A stretch of DNA of 64,000 nucleotides from Bifidobacterium sp. GTDB lineage: Bacteria > Actinomycetota > Actinomycetes > Actinomycetales > Bifidobacteriaceae. Shown here piece after piece: positions 28,450 through 38,342 of this stretch (its first letter is position 1; each line of letters opens with the position of its first letter). The translations under genes and the position numbers were made by a program. The notes under the pieces were generated by a model. That model was given only the letters and a program-made list of their open reading frames with translations. It was not told where the DNA came from and made no database searches. The stretch is from contig JAGGHK010000001.1 of NCBI GenBank assembly GCA_024104275.1, positions 248,001-312,000 of the forward strand, written 5' to 3'.

Positions 28450-29854
28450 AGCCGCGCTTGTCGTCGCCAAACGACACCGAACCTATGTCCTCTTCTATCT
28501 GGTGGCGCTCAGCCTGGTCATGACGGCCATTCTGTTCCAAAGTGTCTCCGACACCCACGGCTCTGCGTCGTCATATTCTCCGGATCAATCGCGTGTGGCG
28601 GTCATCGATCGCGATGGCGACGCCGGTGGCATAGCGACCGGATTGCGGGATTATCTGGGTCAGACCAACACCGTCGTGCACGTCGACGACAATCGTCGTG
28701 CCATGCAGGACGCCATGGCCACCGATGCCACGGACGCCATTTATGTGGTTCCGAAAGGCTACATGCGTGATTTCGCAGGTGCTGTATCCAACGGCCAAAA
28801 TCCCGAGCAGCTCAGCGTAGTCATCACGCAGGGCGAGCCGCAGGATCTCTCCGAAACAAAGGTTTCGACGTTCCTTTCCAACCTGCGGACAGCATATCTG
28901 GCCGGAAGCGTTGCAAAAGCTGGGAATTCACATGCGGCTGAGACCGAAACGAACGGAACGGGTGTAACTGGCGCCATGGTTTCGCCCACAACAAGGCCGG
29001 CCAATTCGTCTTCGATTGAGACCTATCCAGCCGCTCTTGCGGCGACAACGGCTTCCGTCGGGGGCTCTCGGATTGATGAATCAGCAATCATGCATAACGC
29101 CGTCCGTGAGGTCGTGCGTGCCGGCAATTCCGCTCAAACGGACGCCCATGTCTCCGTCATCGCCATGCATCACGCCTCCGGCAACGCCTCAACAACGCTG
29201 GTATTCGGCCGTTCGCTCTCGCTGGGTTCGTACCCGATCGTCACGTCCATGATCGTGGTCATCGCCATGGTGATCGGCGCCTTCAGTGTCGAATCGAACC
29301 GTCGACGCATGGAGGTGTCTCCGGCTTCTTCGCATGTCGTCGGTCTCGGTCTGCTGGCGGCGTGCTCGGGCATAGGGGTGCTGGTGACCATCTACTATCT
29401 GCTGCTTTCGCTGGCGGTGACCACCATCATGACCGGCTCGCTTGCGGGCCTGACGCTGCGGCCGGTGTTGTTGACGACATGTTCGACGGCTATCTACGTG
29501 TTCTTCGGCATTTCGATCGGCTTCGTCCTTGGCCGTCTCGCCGTATCAGTCACCGCCGCCAACGGACTGGCCAACGTTCTGGGTCTCGCCATCGGCTTCA
29601 CTTCGGGGGCGTGGTCCTTCGGATCCTCAGTGATGACCGGGCCGGTGGCGCTGATCGGCAAGTTACTGTGCGGTCGCTGGTACCTTGACGCCATCGACCG
29701 TGCCATGGGCTTGGGAACGTATGTAGGCGGGACGTCAAATCTCTCCGGTTGGGCATCCTCGACCGGTATGGTCGCGCTCTTTGCCGTTGCCCTCGTATGT
29801 GTCGGTCTTGCCGTGGGCTCACCTAAGCGGCATAAGGAGAGAAGCCGTTCCTGA
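28436..29854 (+). CDS. ABC-2-type transporter permease
   Basis: The 472-residue product has the same topology as its neighbour: one N-terminal membrane segment (about 15-38), a loop of about 230 residues, and six hydrophobic segments toward the C-terminus. The loop contains a Thr/Ser/Asn-rich stretch near residues 160-200. Its start lies inside the end of the preceding permease gene, so the two are translationally coupled. Together with the ATPase at 26233 it makes a complete exporter. It is the last gene of the accessory block before hemW. Confidence 0.87.
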   Translation: MNTCKAALVVAKRHRTYVLFYLVALSLVMTAILFQSVSDTHGSASSYSPDQSRVAVIDRDGDAGGIATGLRDYLGQTNTVVHVDDNRRAMQDAMATDATDAIYVVPKGYMRDFAGAVSNGQNPEQLSVVITQGEPQDLSETKVSTFLSNLRTAYLAGSVAKAGNSHAAETETNGTGVTGAMVSPTTRPANSSSIETYPAALAATTASVGGSRIDESAIMHNAVREVVRAGNSAQTDAHVSVIAMHHASGNASTTLVFGRSLSLGSYPIVTSMIVVIAMVIGAFSVESNRRRMEVSPASSHVVGLGLLAACSGIGVLVTIYYLLLSLAVTTIMTGSLAGLTLRPVLLTTCSTAIYVFFGISIGFVLGRLAVSVTAANGLANVLGLAIGFTSGAWSFGSSVMTGPVALIGKLLCGRWYLDAIDRAMGLGTYVGGTSNLSGWASSTGMVALFAVALVCVGLAVGSPKRHKERSRS

Positions 29855-29951
29855 GTTTTAGGTCGATGGAATACCGATGGATTCGGCGATGACTCGATAA
29901 AGCTCCTTCCCGGCATAGGTCTGGAAGGGGCTGCCGCTAGGGTAGAGGGCT

Positions 29952-31304
29952 ATGTTCGAGGTTTACATTCATGTGCCGTTCTGTTACCGCAGGTGCGGGT
30001 ACTGCGATTTCAACACCTACACGGCCGTTGATATGGGCGGGGGCGCGTCTCGCGGCAATTATGCGAACCTCGCTATCGACGAGATGCGGCTGGTCAAGGC
30101 GTGGCAGGAACGGCACGGCATCGATGAACCTGCGGCGTCGACCGTGTTCTTCGGAGGAGGGACACCGACCCTGCTGCCTGCAGTTGATCTTGGGAGGATG
30201 CTTCACGCGGTGAAGGATGTCTGGGGTATCGAAGCCGATGCGGAAATTACCACCGAGGCCAACCCCGACACCGTGGACGAACGATATCTGGAAACATTGG
30301 CGGAGGCTGGATTCACACGCATCTCCTTCGGTATGCAATCTGCTGTGCCTCACGTTTTGAAAACGCTGGACTGCACGCATACGCCAGCCAACGTGACCGC
30401 CGGGGTGGAAGCGGCGAATAAAGTCGGGTTGCGTTCCAGTGTCGACCTTATTTACGGAGCGCCGGGCGAGAGCATGGATGATTGGCGAACATCCGTCGAA
30501 ACCGCCATCGAGCTTGGTGTGAATCATATTTCCGCCTACGCGTTGACGGTCGAACCCACCACGAAAATGGGGCGGCAGATCAAGGCCGGCACCATCGCCA
30601 AACCCGATGACGACGACGAGGCGGCCAAGTACGAGATCGCCGACGACCTCTTAAAACAGGCTGGGTTGAAGTGGTACGAAATCTCCAACTGGGCGCGTCT
30701 CGGGTATGAGAGCCGCCACAATCTGGGCTATTGGCGCAACGTCGATTGGGCCGGCATCGGCCCCGGAGCGCACTCTCACTATCGCACGTCGGACGTCGGC
30801 GCGTGGCAGGAGCATGCGGTTTCCGGCGCTCGCGATACCGATGAAGATGGATTCAGAAAGACGGATGCGGTGACCTCTGGCGGCGATTCCGATATGGTGC
30901 CGCAAATCGACGTCGATCAACACAATGACGACAAACGGTTCAAAGTCAATGACACTCAATCGGATGCTTCCCAGTTCGGTGTGCGGGCTTGGGATATCGC
31001 GCATCCGCGCAAGTGGGCCGAAGCGATGCATGCCGGGAGCGTACCGTGGCAAGGCAGCGAGGCCATCACCCACGAGGAGAACTTCGAGGAAACGGTGATG
31101 CTTGGGTTGCGTCTGCGCGAAGGGCTCGATATCTCGAGAATCGAACAGGCTTCCGGGCGCGTCGTTGACCGTGTAAAACTCAACGAGATCAAGCAATCCG
31201 GTCTGATAGAAATCAACAAAGAAAACCGCATTGTCCCGACGTTAAAAGGTCGTCTGCTCAACGACATCGTCATTGAACAGATACTTGATATCTGCGGCTG
31301 GTAA
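29952..31304 (+). CDS. hemW: HemW-like radical SAM heme chaperone
   Basis: HemW binds heme and a [4Fe-4S] cluster and delivers heme to membrane proteins; older records call it oxygen-independent coproporphyrinogen oxidase. The 450-residue product has the radical SAM motif CYRRCGYC (Cys11, Cys15, Cys18), FFGGGTPTLL, and the C-terminal HemN-type domain. It lacks the extra N-terminal cysteine region of true HemN. Residues about 289-345 are an Asp/Asn/Ser-rich insertion not expected in the family. Many genomes place this gene directly after lepA. Confidence 0.9.
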   Translation: MFEVYIHVPFCYRRCGYCDFNTYTAVDMGGGASRGNYANLAIDEMRLVKAWQERHGIDEPAASTVFFGGGTPTLLPAVDLGRMLHAVKDVWGIEADAEITTEANPDTVDERYLETLAEAGFTRISFGMQSAVPHVLKTLDCTHTPANVTAGVEAANKVGLRSSVDLIYGAPGESMDDWRTSVETAIELGVNHISAYALTVEPTTKMGRQIKAGTIAKPDDDDEAAKYEIADDLLKQAGLKWYEISNWARLGYESRHNLGYWRNVDWAGIGPGAHSHYRTSDVGAWQEHAVSGARDTDEDGFRKTDAVTSGGDSDMVPQIDVDQHNDDKRFKVNDTQSDASQFGVRAWDIAHPRKWAEAMHAGSVPWQGSEAITHEENFEETVMLGLRLREGLDISRIEQASGRVVDRVKLNEIKQSGLIEINKENRIVPTLKGRLLNDIVIEQILDICGW

Positions 31305-31477
31305 CCGAATAATTAGGCGAAGGTTCCGTTGGCTATTCGTTATCCCGACGAGCGATGTCCACGATGTGGAAGATTTTGTCGCAAAATGGACATGGATACA
31401 TTTCTGACATTACGTACCGCTAGTCTATGAGAGCGCTCGTAACGGAGCATCGGTTTTGGAAGCTAGAGGTGATTGTG

Positions 31478-34400
31478 GTGACGCTTAAGACCCCACTCGA
31501 TTTGACGATTCATCGCCCGCAAGGTATGTACGATCCGGCGGCAGAGCATGACGCGTGCGGTGTCGGCATGGTCACCACCTTGAACAAGCAACCGGAACGC
31601 AAAATTGTCGACGATGCCATCGAGGTGCTCGTCAATCTGAACCACCGTGGAGCCGTGGGTGCCGAGGAAAACACGGGCGATGGTGCCGGCATTCTCATGG
31701 CCATGCCCGACGAGTTCATGCGTTCGGTTATCGAGGCCGATTTGCCTGAGGCCGGGCATTATGTCGCCGGTATCGCCTTCCTCGACCGCGATTTGGCCGC
31801 GGCCAGCGAGCAGAAGCGTCAGATCGCTGATATCGTGGCACAGGAAGGCTTGGAAGTTCTCGCTTGGCGTATGGTTCCGACGAATCCGGACGGGCTGGGG
31901 CTGCAGGCGTTGGCTTCGATGCCCGCTTTTGAAATGCTGGTCATATCCTCGCCGTGGCAGGTCGGGCAGGAATCGCTGGGTGGTTTGGACCTTGACCGCA
32001 AGGCGTTCCGTGTTCGCAAGCGCGTCGAGCATGAGGCCGGCGTCTATTTCGCATCGCTTTCTGCACGGACGATTACCTACAAGGGCATGCTTACCACGAT
32101 GCAGCTCACCAGCTTCTTCCCGGATCTCAATGATCCCACGATGAAGACGACCATCGCCATCGTCCACTCACGCTTCTCCACCAATACGTTCCCGAGCTGG
32201 CCGCTTGCTCAGCCGTTCCGCCTTATTGCCCACAACGGCGAGATCAACACTATCCAAGGCAACCGCAACTGGCTTTCCGCTCGTGAAGGCAAGTTGAGCA
32301 GCGAACTTCTGGGGGAGTTCAAACCGCTGCTTCCCGTGACCACGCCGGGCTATTCCGATTCCGGTACCTTCGATGAATGCCTTGAGCTGCTTCATCTCGC
32401 CGGCCGCAGCCTGCCGCACGCCGTGCTGATGATGCTCCCACCAGCCTGGGAGAAGGACAATACACTTGACGCCGACGTTCGAGCGTTCTACGAATACAAC
32501 AATTCCCTGATCGAGCCCTGGGATGGCCCGGCTGACATCATCTTCACCGACGGAACGTTGGTCGGCGCTCAGCTCGACCGCAACGGCTTCCGTCCTGGAC
32601 GTTGGCAGATCACCGACAACGGTTACGTTGTGCTGGCCAGCGAAGCCGGTGTACTGCCCGAAACCGAGCAGGAACATATCGTCGCCAAAGGCAGGCTCGA
32701 ACCCGGCAGGATGTTCCTTATCGATACTGCTGAAGGGCGAATCGTTCCTGACAAGGAAATCAAGCACCAGCTCGCCACCCAGCATCCGTACCGCGAGTGG
32801 ATTGAAGGCAACGCCGTCAGCCTGAGCGATTTGCCGGCGCGCGAGCACGTCCGTCATTCCAACGTCTCCGTCGTCCGTCGTCAACGTGCGTTCGGCTATA
32901 CACAAGAAGACCTGAAAATCCTGCTGCGCCCGATGGCCAACACCGGCAAGGAGCCTATCGGCGCGATGGGCAACGACACCCCGCAGCCCGTGCTTTCCAA
33001 CCATAGCCGTATGCTTTTCGACTATTTCACGCAGAAATTCGCACAGGTCACCAACCCGCCGCTGGACTGGGAACGCGAGGAAATCGTCACGTCACTGGCC
33101 TCGGCCATCGGTCCAGAGCCCAATCTGTTGGAGGACTTGGAACTTTCCGCCAAGAAGATTGTCATCCCGAACCCGGTCATTGATTCCGACGAGATGGCGC
33201 AGCTCAAGCGTCTTGATCATGCCAAAGTGCTGGGAGGGTATTACAAACCGTTCGTCGTCCATGGCCTTTATCAGGTTGCGGGAGGCGGCAAGGCGCTGGA
33301 AGTCCGTCTTGAAGAGATTTTCGATGAGGTTGATCACGCCATCGAAGAAGGCAAGAATTTCATCGTGCTCTCCGACCGCGATTCCAATCATACGTGGGGT
33401 CCGATTCCCTCGCTGCTGCTTACCAGCGCGGTTCAGCATCATTTGTTGCGCACCCATACCCGTACGCAGGTCTCGATGGCCGTCGAAGCCGGCGACGTAC
33501 GCGAGATTCATCATGTCGCGTTGCTCATCGCCTATGGCGCTGCCTGCGTCAATCCGTACCTCGCCTTCGAATCCGTGGAGGATCTGGCACGCGGGGGATT
33601 CCTTGATGTCGATGCCAAAACCGGCGTGGAAAACCTGCGCAAGGCGCTTTCCGTCGGAGTCCTCAAGATTATGAGCAAGATGGGTGTCTCCACCATCATG
33701 AGCTACCGGGGAGCCCAGCTTTTTGAAGCCGTAGGCTTGAATCAGGGCGTCATCGACAAATACTTCACCGGCACCACCTCGCGCGTCGGCGGCATCGGCC
33801 TTGACGAAATCGCCGAGGAAGTCGCCACCCGCCACCGCGTCGCTTATCCGAACCAGTGGACGGCAACCCCGCACCGCAGGTTGCGCGTTGGCGGCCAATA
33901 CAAGTGGAGGAGAACCGGCGAGGATCATCTGAACGACCCAGAATCCGTGTTCCTGCTGCAGCAGGCCACCCAGCGCGGCGACTACGGCCTGTTCAAGAAG
34001 TATTCCGAGCATGTCAACGACACTTCTAACAGGCTGATGACCTTGCGCGGGCTGATGAAGTTCACCGGCAACCGCAAGCCCATCCCGATCGAGGAGGTCG
34101 AACCGGAAAGCGAAATCGTCAAGCGATTCTCCACCGGAGCGATGAGCTATGGTTCCATTTCGCAGGAAGCGCACGAAACGCTCGCTATCGCGATGAATTC
34201 TATCGGGGCGCGTTCCAATTCCGGTGAGGGCGGCGAATCCGACGACCGCATCGAAGACCCCTTGCGTTCCAGCCGCATCAAACAGATCGCCTCGGCCCGT
34301 TTCGGTGTGACCAGCGATTATCTCGTTCATGCAACCGACCTGCAGATCAAGCTCGCCCAGGGTGCCAAGCCCGGCGAAGGCGGCCATCTGCCCGGCGCCA

Positions 34401-36064
34401 AAGTACCGCCGTGGATTGCCACAGTGCGCCACGCTACGCCCGGCGTCGAGCTCATCTCGCCGCCGCCTCACCACGACATCTACTCCATCGAGGACCTGAA
34501 ACAGTTGATCTACGACGCGAAGATGGCCAATCCCAAGGCCCGCATCCATGTCAAGCTCGTCTCCGAGTTCGGCGTTGGTACCGTGGCGGCCGGCGTGGCC
34601 AAATGCCATGCCGACGTGGTGCTGATTTCCGGCTCCGACGGCGGCACGGGCGCAGCTCCGTTGAACGCCATCAAGCATGCCGGCACGCCTTGGGAGATTG
34701 GTCTTTCCGAGACCCAGCAGACGTTGATTCTGAACGGCTTGCGTTCCCGTATCGTCGTGCAGTGCGACGGTGAGCTTAAGACAGGCCGTGACGTGGTCAT
34801 CGCCGCGCTGCTGGGAGCCGAGGAATTCGGCTTCGCGACAACTGCGCTCATGGCTGAGGGTTGCGTCATGATGCGCGCCTGCAACCTCAACACCTGCCCG
34901 CAAGGCATCGCCACCCAGGATCCAGAGCTGCGCGCACGCTACACCGGCAAGCCCGAGTACGTGGTCAACTTCTTCATGTTCATCGCCCGCGAGGTGCGCG
35001 AGCTTTTAGCGCAACTCGGTTTCCACAGCCTCGAGGAGGCCGTCGGCCACGTCGAATGCCTTGATCAGGACGAGGCCGTGGAACGCTGGAAGTCCAACGG
35101 CGTCGACCTGACCAACGTCCTCGCCCAGTCCGGTCCGACACCCGGGACGATCCTGCATCAGACGATCGCTCAGAACCACGAGCTCGACAAGGCGATGGAC
35201 AACCAACTGATCGATTTGGTCAGGCCCGCGCTCGACAACCGTGAGCCGGTGCGTCTCGACCTGCCGATCCGCAACGTCAACCGTACTGTCGGCACGATGG
35301 TCGGCTACGAGATCACCAAACGTTACGGCGCCAAAGGTCTGCCCGACGACACCATCGACATGACCCTGCGCGGTTCCGGCGGCCAGTCCATCGGCGCGTT
35401 CATTCCACGCGGCGAGACTTTGCGCATCTATGGTGAAGTCAACGATTACGCGGCCAAGGGGCTTTCCGGCGGGCGCGTCATCGTGCGCCCCGAGGACGGG
35501 GACTTGAGTTTTGATCCGCATACCAACGTCATCGCCGGCAACGTCACCGGTTTCGGTGCGACCTCAGGAGAGATGTACGTCGCAGGACGTGCAGGCGAGC
35601 GCTTTGCCGTGCGCAACGGGGGAGCGACCTTCGTCGTGGAAGGCGTGGGCGACCACGGCTGCGAATACATGACTGGTGGAACCGTGGTGGTGCTCGGCGA
35701 AACCGGACGCAACTTCGGCGCCGGTTTCTCCGGAGGCCACGCCTATGTGCTCGATCTGGATATGGACAAGATCAATCCGGGAGCCGTCAAATCCGGTTCG
35801 CTGCTGTTTGAAGCATTGGATGATGCCGAGGCCCAGCACGTCCATCAGATGGTCAAGAACCATGCTGAAGAAACGAATTCGGCCTTTGCACAGGAATTGC
35901 TTGACGATTGGGAGCAGACGCGTTCCCGCTTCACGCACGTCGTGCCCAAGCAGTTCGTCGCGATGAGCGCTGCCATGGACGAGGCCCGAGCCGACCACGT
36001 CGATTTCAACGAGCCCGGAGCCTGGGATAGCGTCTACGAGCATGTGATGGAAGGAGTGGACTGA
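31478..36064 (+). CDS. gltB: Glutamate synthase, large subunit
   Basis: GltB makes glutamate from 2-oxoglutarate and glutamine-derived ammonia. Domains in order are an Ntn glutaminase whose catalytic Cys lies in HDACGVGMV after a short propeptide, a central domain, an FMN-binding synthase domain with SGSDGGTGAAPLN and the 3Fe-4S motif CVMMRACNLNTCPQG, and the C-terminal GXGXG beta-helix. I chose the GTG at 31478 (an adjacent GTG at 31475 is equally possible) because GAGG precedes it and the propeptide then has 26 residues; an ATG at 31427 would give a longer one. It abuts gltD. Confidence 0.95.
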   Translation: MTLKTPLDLTIHRPQGMYDPAAEHDACGVGMVTTLNKQPERKIVDDAIEVLVNLNHRGAVGAEENTGDGAGILMAMPDEFMRSVIEADLPEAGHYVAGIAFLDRDLAAASEQKRQIADIVAQEGLEVLAWRMVPTNPDGLGLQALASMPAFEMLVISSPWQVGQESLGGLDLDRKAFRVRKRVEHEAGVYFASLSARTITYKGMLTTMQLTSFFPDLNDPTMKTTIAIVHSRFSTNTFPSWPLAQPFRLIAHNGEINTIQGNRNWLSAREGKLSSELLGEFKPLLPVTTPGYSDSGTFDECLELLHLAGRSLPHAVLMMLPPAWEKDNTLDADVRAFYEYNNSLIEPWDGPADIIFTDGTLVGAQLDRNGFRPGRWQITDNGYVVLASEAGVLPETEQEHIVAKGRLEPGRMFLIDTAEGRIVPDKEIKHQLATQHPYREWIEGNAVSLSDLPAREHVRHSNVSVVRRQRAFGYTQEDLKILLRPMANTGKEPIGAMGNDTPQPVLSNHSRMLFDYFTQKFAQVTNPPLDWEREEIVTSLASAIGPEPNLLEDLELSAKKIVIPNPVIDSDEMAQLKRLDHAKVLGGYYKPFVVHGLYQVAGGGKALEVRLEEIFDEVDHAIEEGKNFIVLSDRDSNHTWGPIPSLLLTSAVQHHLLRTHTRTQVSMAVEAGDVREIHHVALLIAYGAACVNPYLAFESVEDLARGGFLDVDAKTGVENLRKALSVGVLKIMSKMGVSTIMSYRGAQLFEAVGLNQGVIDKYFTGTTSRVGGIGLDEIAEEVATRHRVAYPNQWTATPHRRLRVGGQYKWRRTGEDHLNDPESVFLLQQATQRGDYGLFKKYSEHVNDTSNRLMTLRGLMKFTGNRKPIPIEEVEPESEIVKRFSTGAMSYGSISQEAHETLAIAMNSIGARSNSGEGGESDDRIEDPLRSSRIKQIASARFGVTSDYLVHATDLQIKLAQGAKPGEGGHLPGAKVPPWIATVRHATPGVELISPPPHHDIYSIEDLKQLIYDAKMANPKARIHVKLVSEFGVGTVAAGVAKCHADVVLISGSDGGTGAAPLNAIKHAGTPWEIGLSETQQTLILNGLRSRIVVQCDGELKTGRDVVIAALLGAEEFGFATTALMAEGCVMMRACNLNTCPQGIATQDPELRARYTGKPEYVVNFFMFIAREVRELLAQLGFHSLEEAVGHVECLDQDEAVERWKSNGVDLTNVLAQSGPTPGTILHQTIAQNHELDKAMDNQLIDLVRPALDNREPVRLDLPIRNVNRTVGTMVGYEITKRYGAKGLPDDTIDMTLRGSGGQSIGAFIPRGETLRIYGEVNDYAAKGLSGGRVIVRPEDGDLSFDPHTNVIAGNVTGFGATSGEMYVAGRAGERFAVRNGGATFVVEGVGDHGCEYMTGGTVVVLGETGRNFGAGFSGGHAYVLDLDMDKINPGAVKSGSLLFEALDDAEAQHVHQMVKNHAEETNSAFAQELLDDWEQTRSRFTHVVPKQFVAMSAAMDEARADHVDFNEPGAWDSVYEHVMEGVD

Positions 36065-37596
36065 TGAGCGACCCCAAAGGATTTCTGAAAGTACGTACCC
36101 GCCACGAGGCGCAGGACCGTCCGGTCGCCGAGCGCATCCACGATTGGAAGGACGTGCACGCCCAGTCCGGCTTCCAGCCGTGGACCAAGGAACAGGCCGC
36201 ACGATGCATGGACTGCGGCACGCCGTTCTGTATGACAGGTTGCCCTCTGGGCAATATCATTCCCGATTTCAACGATCTGGTTCGCCAAGGCCAGTGGGAG
36301 GAAGCCTACCAGCGGCTTTCGGTGACCAACAATTTCCCCGAGGTCACCGGTCTGATCTGCCCCGCGCCCTGCGAGCAGGCCTGTGTATTGGGCATCCACC
36401 AGCCGCCGACCATGATCAAGGCCGACGAGCAGACCATCATCGATCAGGCCTGGAAGCTCGGCTATGTCAAGCCCATGCCACCGCAACGCCTGACCGACAT
36501 GACCATCGCCATCGTCGGTTCCGGCCCCGCCGGCCTCGCCTGCGCCCAGCAGCTGACTCGTGCTGGACACACCGTGGTCGTCTACGAACGCGACGACGAA
36601 ATCGGCGGCCTCATGCGCTACGGCATCCCGTCCTTCAAACTCGACAAGCATCTGATTGACCGCCGCATCGAGCAGATGGAAGCCGAAGGCACCGTCTTCC
36701 GCACCAATATGGAAATCGGCAAGGATGTGAGCTGGGACGAGCTGCGTTCCCGTTATGATGCCGTGGTCGTCGCCATCGGTTCCGGTGTACCCCGCGACGT
36801 GAAGGTGCCCGGCCGCGAGCTCGACGGCATCCATTTCGCCATGGACTTCCTGCCTGATGCCAACCGGCGCTGTGAAGGCAAGGAGCCGATCAACAACATT
36901 GACGCCAATGGCAAGAAGGTCGTCATTATCGGCGGGGGCGACACCGGCTCGGACTGCCTGGGAACCGCCATCCGCCAAGGTGCCACCAGCATCACCGTTT
37001 TGCAGATCAACCCCAAAGAGCCAAGCGTTCGCCCGGACAATCAACCTTGGCCGACCTACGCGCGTCTCTACCAGCCCACCACCTCGATGGAGGAGGGCGG
37101 CATCTACGAATACAGCACCGATACCGTCAGCTTCACAGGCATCGAGGAAGTCGCCGAAACCGAACGCGTCACGCTTGACGATACTGGTCTGGCGAGCGGT
37201 TTTGTAGCTGACGAATCCGGTCACATCACCGGAGTCAAGGTCGTCGACGTCAGACGCAGTGAGGACGGCAAACGCGAGCATGTTCCTGGAACAGAGCGTG
37301 TCATCGACGCCGATTTGGTGTTGATTTCCACCGGTTTCCAGCATCCTGATACCTCCACGCTGCTTGACCAGCTCCCGGTCGAACTCGACCAATGCGGCAA
37401 TGTGGCCAGGGACAAGCAATTCGAGACCAGCCAGGACGGTGTGTTCGTGTGCGGCGACGCCGGACGCGGCCAGAGCCTTGTGGTCTGGGCGATTGCCGAA
37501 GGCCGCAGTTGCGCCTCCGCCGTTGACCGCTTCCTAAACGGCACCACCGAGCTTCCGGCTCCGATTGTCTCCACCCAAAAGCCGATGACGTTATAG
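36064..37596 (+). CDS. gltD: Glutamate synthase, small subunit
   Basis: GltD passes electrons from NADPH through FAD and Fe-S clusters to GltB. The 510-residue product has the N-terminal cluster cysteines CMDCGTPFC, GCPLGN and CPAPCEQACVLG, the FAD-binding GSGPAGLACAQQL, the NADPH-binding GGGDTGSDCLGT, and the C-terminal FVCGDAGRGQSLVVWAIAEGR. Its ATG shares one base with the gltB stop. The pair assimilates ammonia together with glutamine synthetase, whose adenylyltransferase is at 47716. Confidence 0.96.
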   Translation: MSDPKGFLKVRTRHEAQDRPVAERIHDWKDVHAQSGFQPWTKEQAARCMDCGTPFCMTGCPLGNIIPDFNDLVRQGQWEEAYQRLSVTNNFPEVTGLICPAPCEQACVLGIHQPPTMIKADEQTIIDQAWKLGYVKPMPPQRLTDMTIAIVGSGPAGLACAQQLTRAGHTVVVYERDDEIGGLMRYGIPSFKLDKHLIDRRIEQMEAEGTVFRTNMEIGKDVSWDELRSRYDAVVVAIGSGVPRDVKVPGRELDGIHFAMDFLPDANRRCEGKEPINNIDANGKKVVIIGGGDTGSDCLGTAIRQGATSITVLQINPKEPSVRPDNQPWPTYARLYQPTTSMEEGGIYEYSTDTVSFTGIEEVAETERVTLDDTGLASGFVADESGHITGVKVVDVRRSEDGKREHVPGTERVIDADLVLISTGFQHPDTSTLLDQLPVELDQCGNVARDKQFETSQDGVFVCGDAGRGQSLVVWAIAEGRSCASAVDRFLNGTTELPAPIVSTQKPMTL

Positions 37597-37597
37597 A

Positions 37598-37760
37598 GGC
37601 TCACATTTTTTTGAGGTAATGAAAAAATGTGAGCCAAATGAACATTCGGCTTTCGGGTGAATGGCATCAAGCCTTGGTATTTCAGCGTTTTTGAATATCG
37701 TTATGAGCGGAATGTTCATTTCGGGCTCACATTTTTTCTGGTGCGCCAAAAAATGTGAGC
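37598..37760. repeat. MITE-like element made of nested inverted repeats
   Basis: GCTCACATTTTTT and its complement occur four times in alternating orientation: 37599-37611, 37622-37634, 37725-37737 and 37748-37760. Each outer pair makes a 13-14-bp hairpin. The inner arms are also flanked by AAATGAACATTC (37636-37647) and GAATGTTCATTT (37710-37721), so the two halves form a larger inverted repeat around about 62 bp with no gene. It lies between gltD and a membrane protein gene. The T runs face the hairpin loops, so it is not a classical terminator. A non-autonomous mobile element or an extended RNA structure is plausible. Confidence 0.65.
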
Positions 37761-37824
37761 GGTCAAGCCTAGGGCTAAAATAAAGCAAGATGTAAAACGA
37801 AATTCACCGCCGAAAGGAATCGAG

Positions 37825-38277
37825 ATGCCGAATCGCGCCGAACGCAGGGCACAGGCCAAGCGCAACCGTCAGGGAGTGCCGCAACCGAATCAGCCGCAGA
37901 ATCGTGGCCGTGGTGGTTTGGTCGATGAATATTCGTTGCAGGAGCGCAGCCGCCGCTTGGAAGAGAACGGTGGCACCGAGTGGAAGCCCAAGGCCGAGAA
38001 GCTTGCGGCACCCGCAGAGAACCTTGACCCGAACTACAGCGATCCGAAGGTCATGAAGGCACCGCATTCGCTGCATCAGTGGTTCCGGATTGCCAGCTGG
38101 ACATTGATTATCCTTTCGGGCATAGCGTTTGCGATTCTGATGTGGGTTCCCAAGCATCCGATGTGGCTGATCCTAACTGTTTCCATCATCTTTGTGGTAG
38201 GCGTGTTGAGCCTCTTCTTCACGGCCGGGAATTACCATCACAACCCCAACCTCGACTCCAACGGCACCGCCATTTGA
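37825..38277 (+). CDS. Small membrane protein of unknown function
   Basis: The 150-residue product has a strongly basic, Gln/Asn/Arg-rich N-terminus (about 1-30), a polar middle, and two hydrophobic segments near residues 90-107 and 112-134, so both ends probably face the cytoplasm. GGAATCG precedes the ATG. I do not recognise a family. It follows the hairpin element and precedes glgA by 65 bp on the same strand. Its short Arg-rich start could bind nucleic acid or phospholipid, but nothing here proves a role. Confidence 0.75.
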   Translation: MPNRAERRAQAKRNRQGVPQPNQPQNRGRGGLVDEYSLQERSRRLEENGGTEWKPKAEKLAAPAENLDPNYSDPKVMKAPHSLHQWFRIASWTLIILSGIAFAILMWVPKHPMWLILTVSIIFVVGVLSLFFTAGNYHHNPNLDSNGTAI

Positions 38278-38342
38278 TGAAAAGCGGTGAGTTGGTAGGC
38301 CATTATTCAATAGTGATAGCCGATTGAGGTTGATTGACGCTT

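Noticed and set aside
33092..34903. Minus-strand open frame of 603 codons inside gltB
   Set aside because: It is a mirror of the gltB codon pattern in GC-rich DNA. It has no ribosome-binding site or recognisable domain, and the plus-strand gene is unambiguous.
37598..37635. Ordinary terminator of gltD
   Set aside because: The stem could form, but its T run lies on the loop side and no T run follows the stem, unlike an intrinsic terminator.
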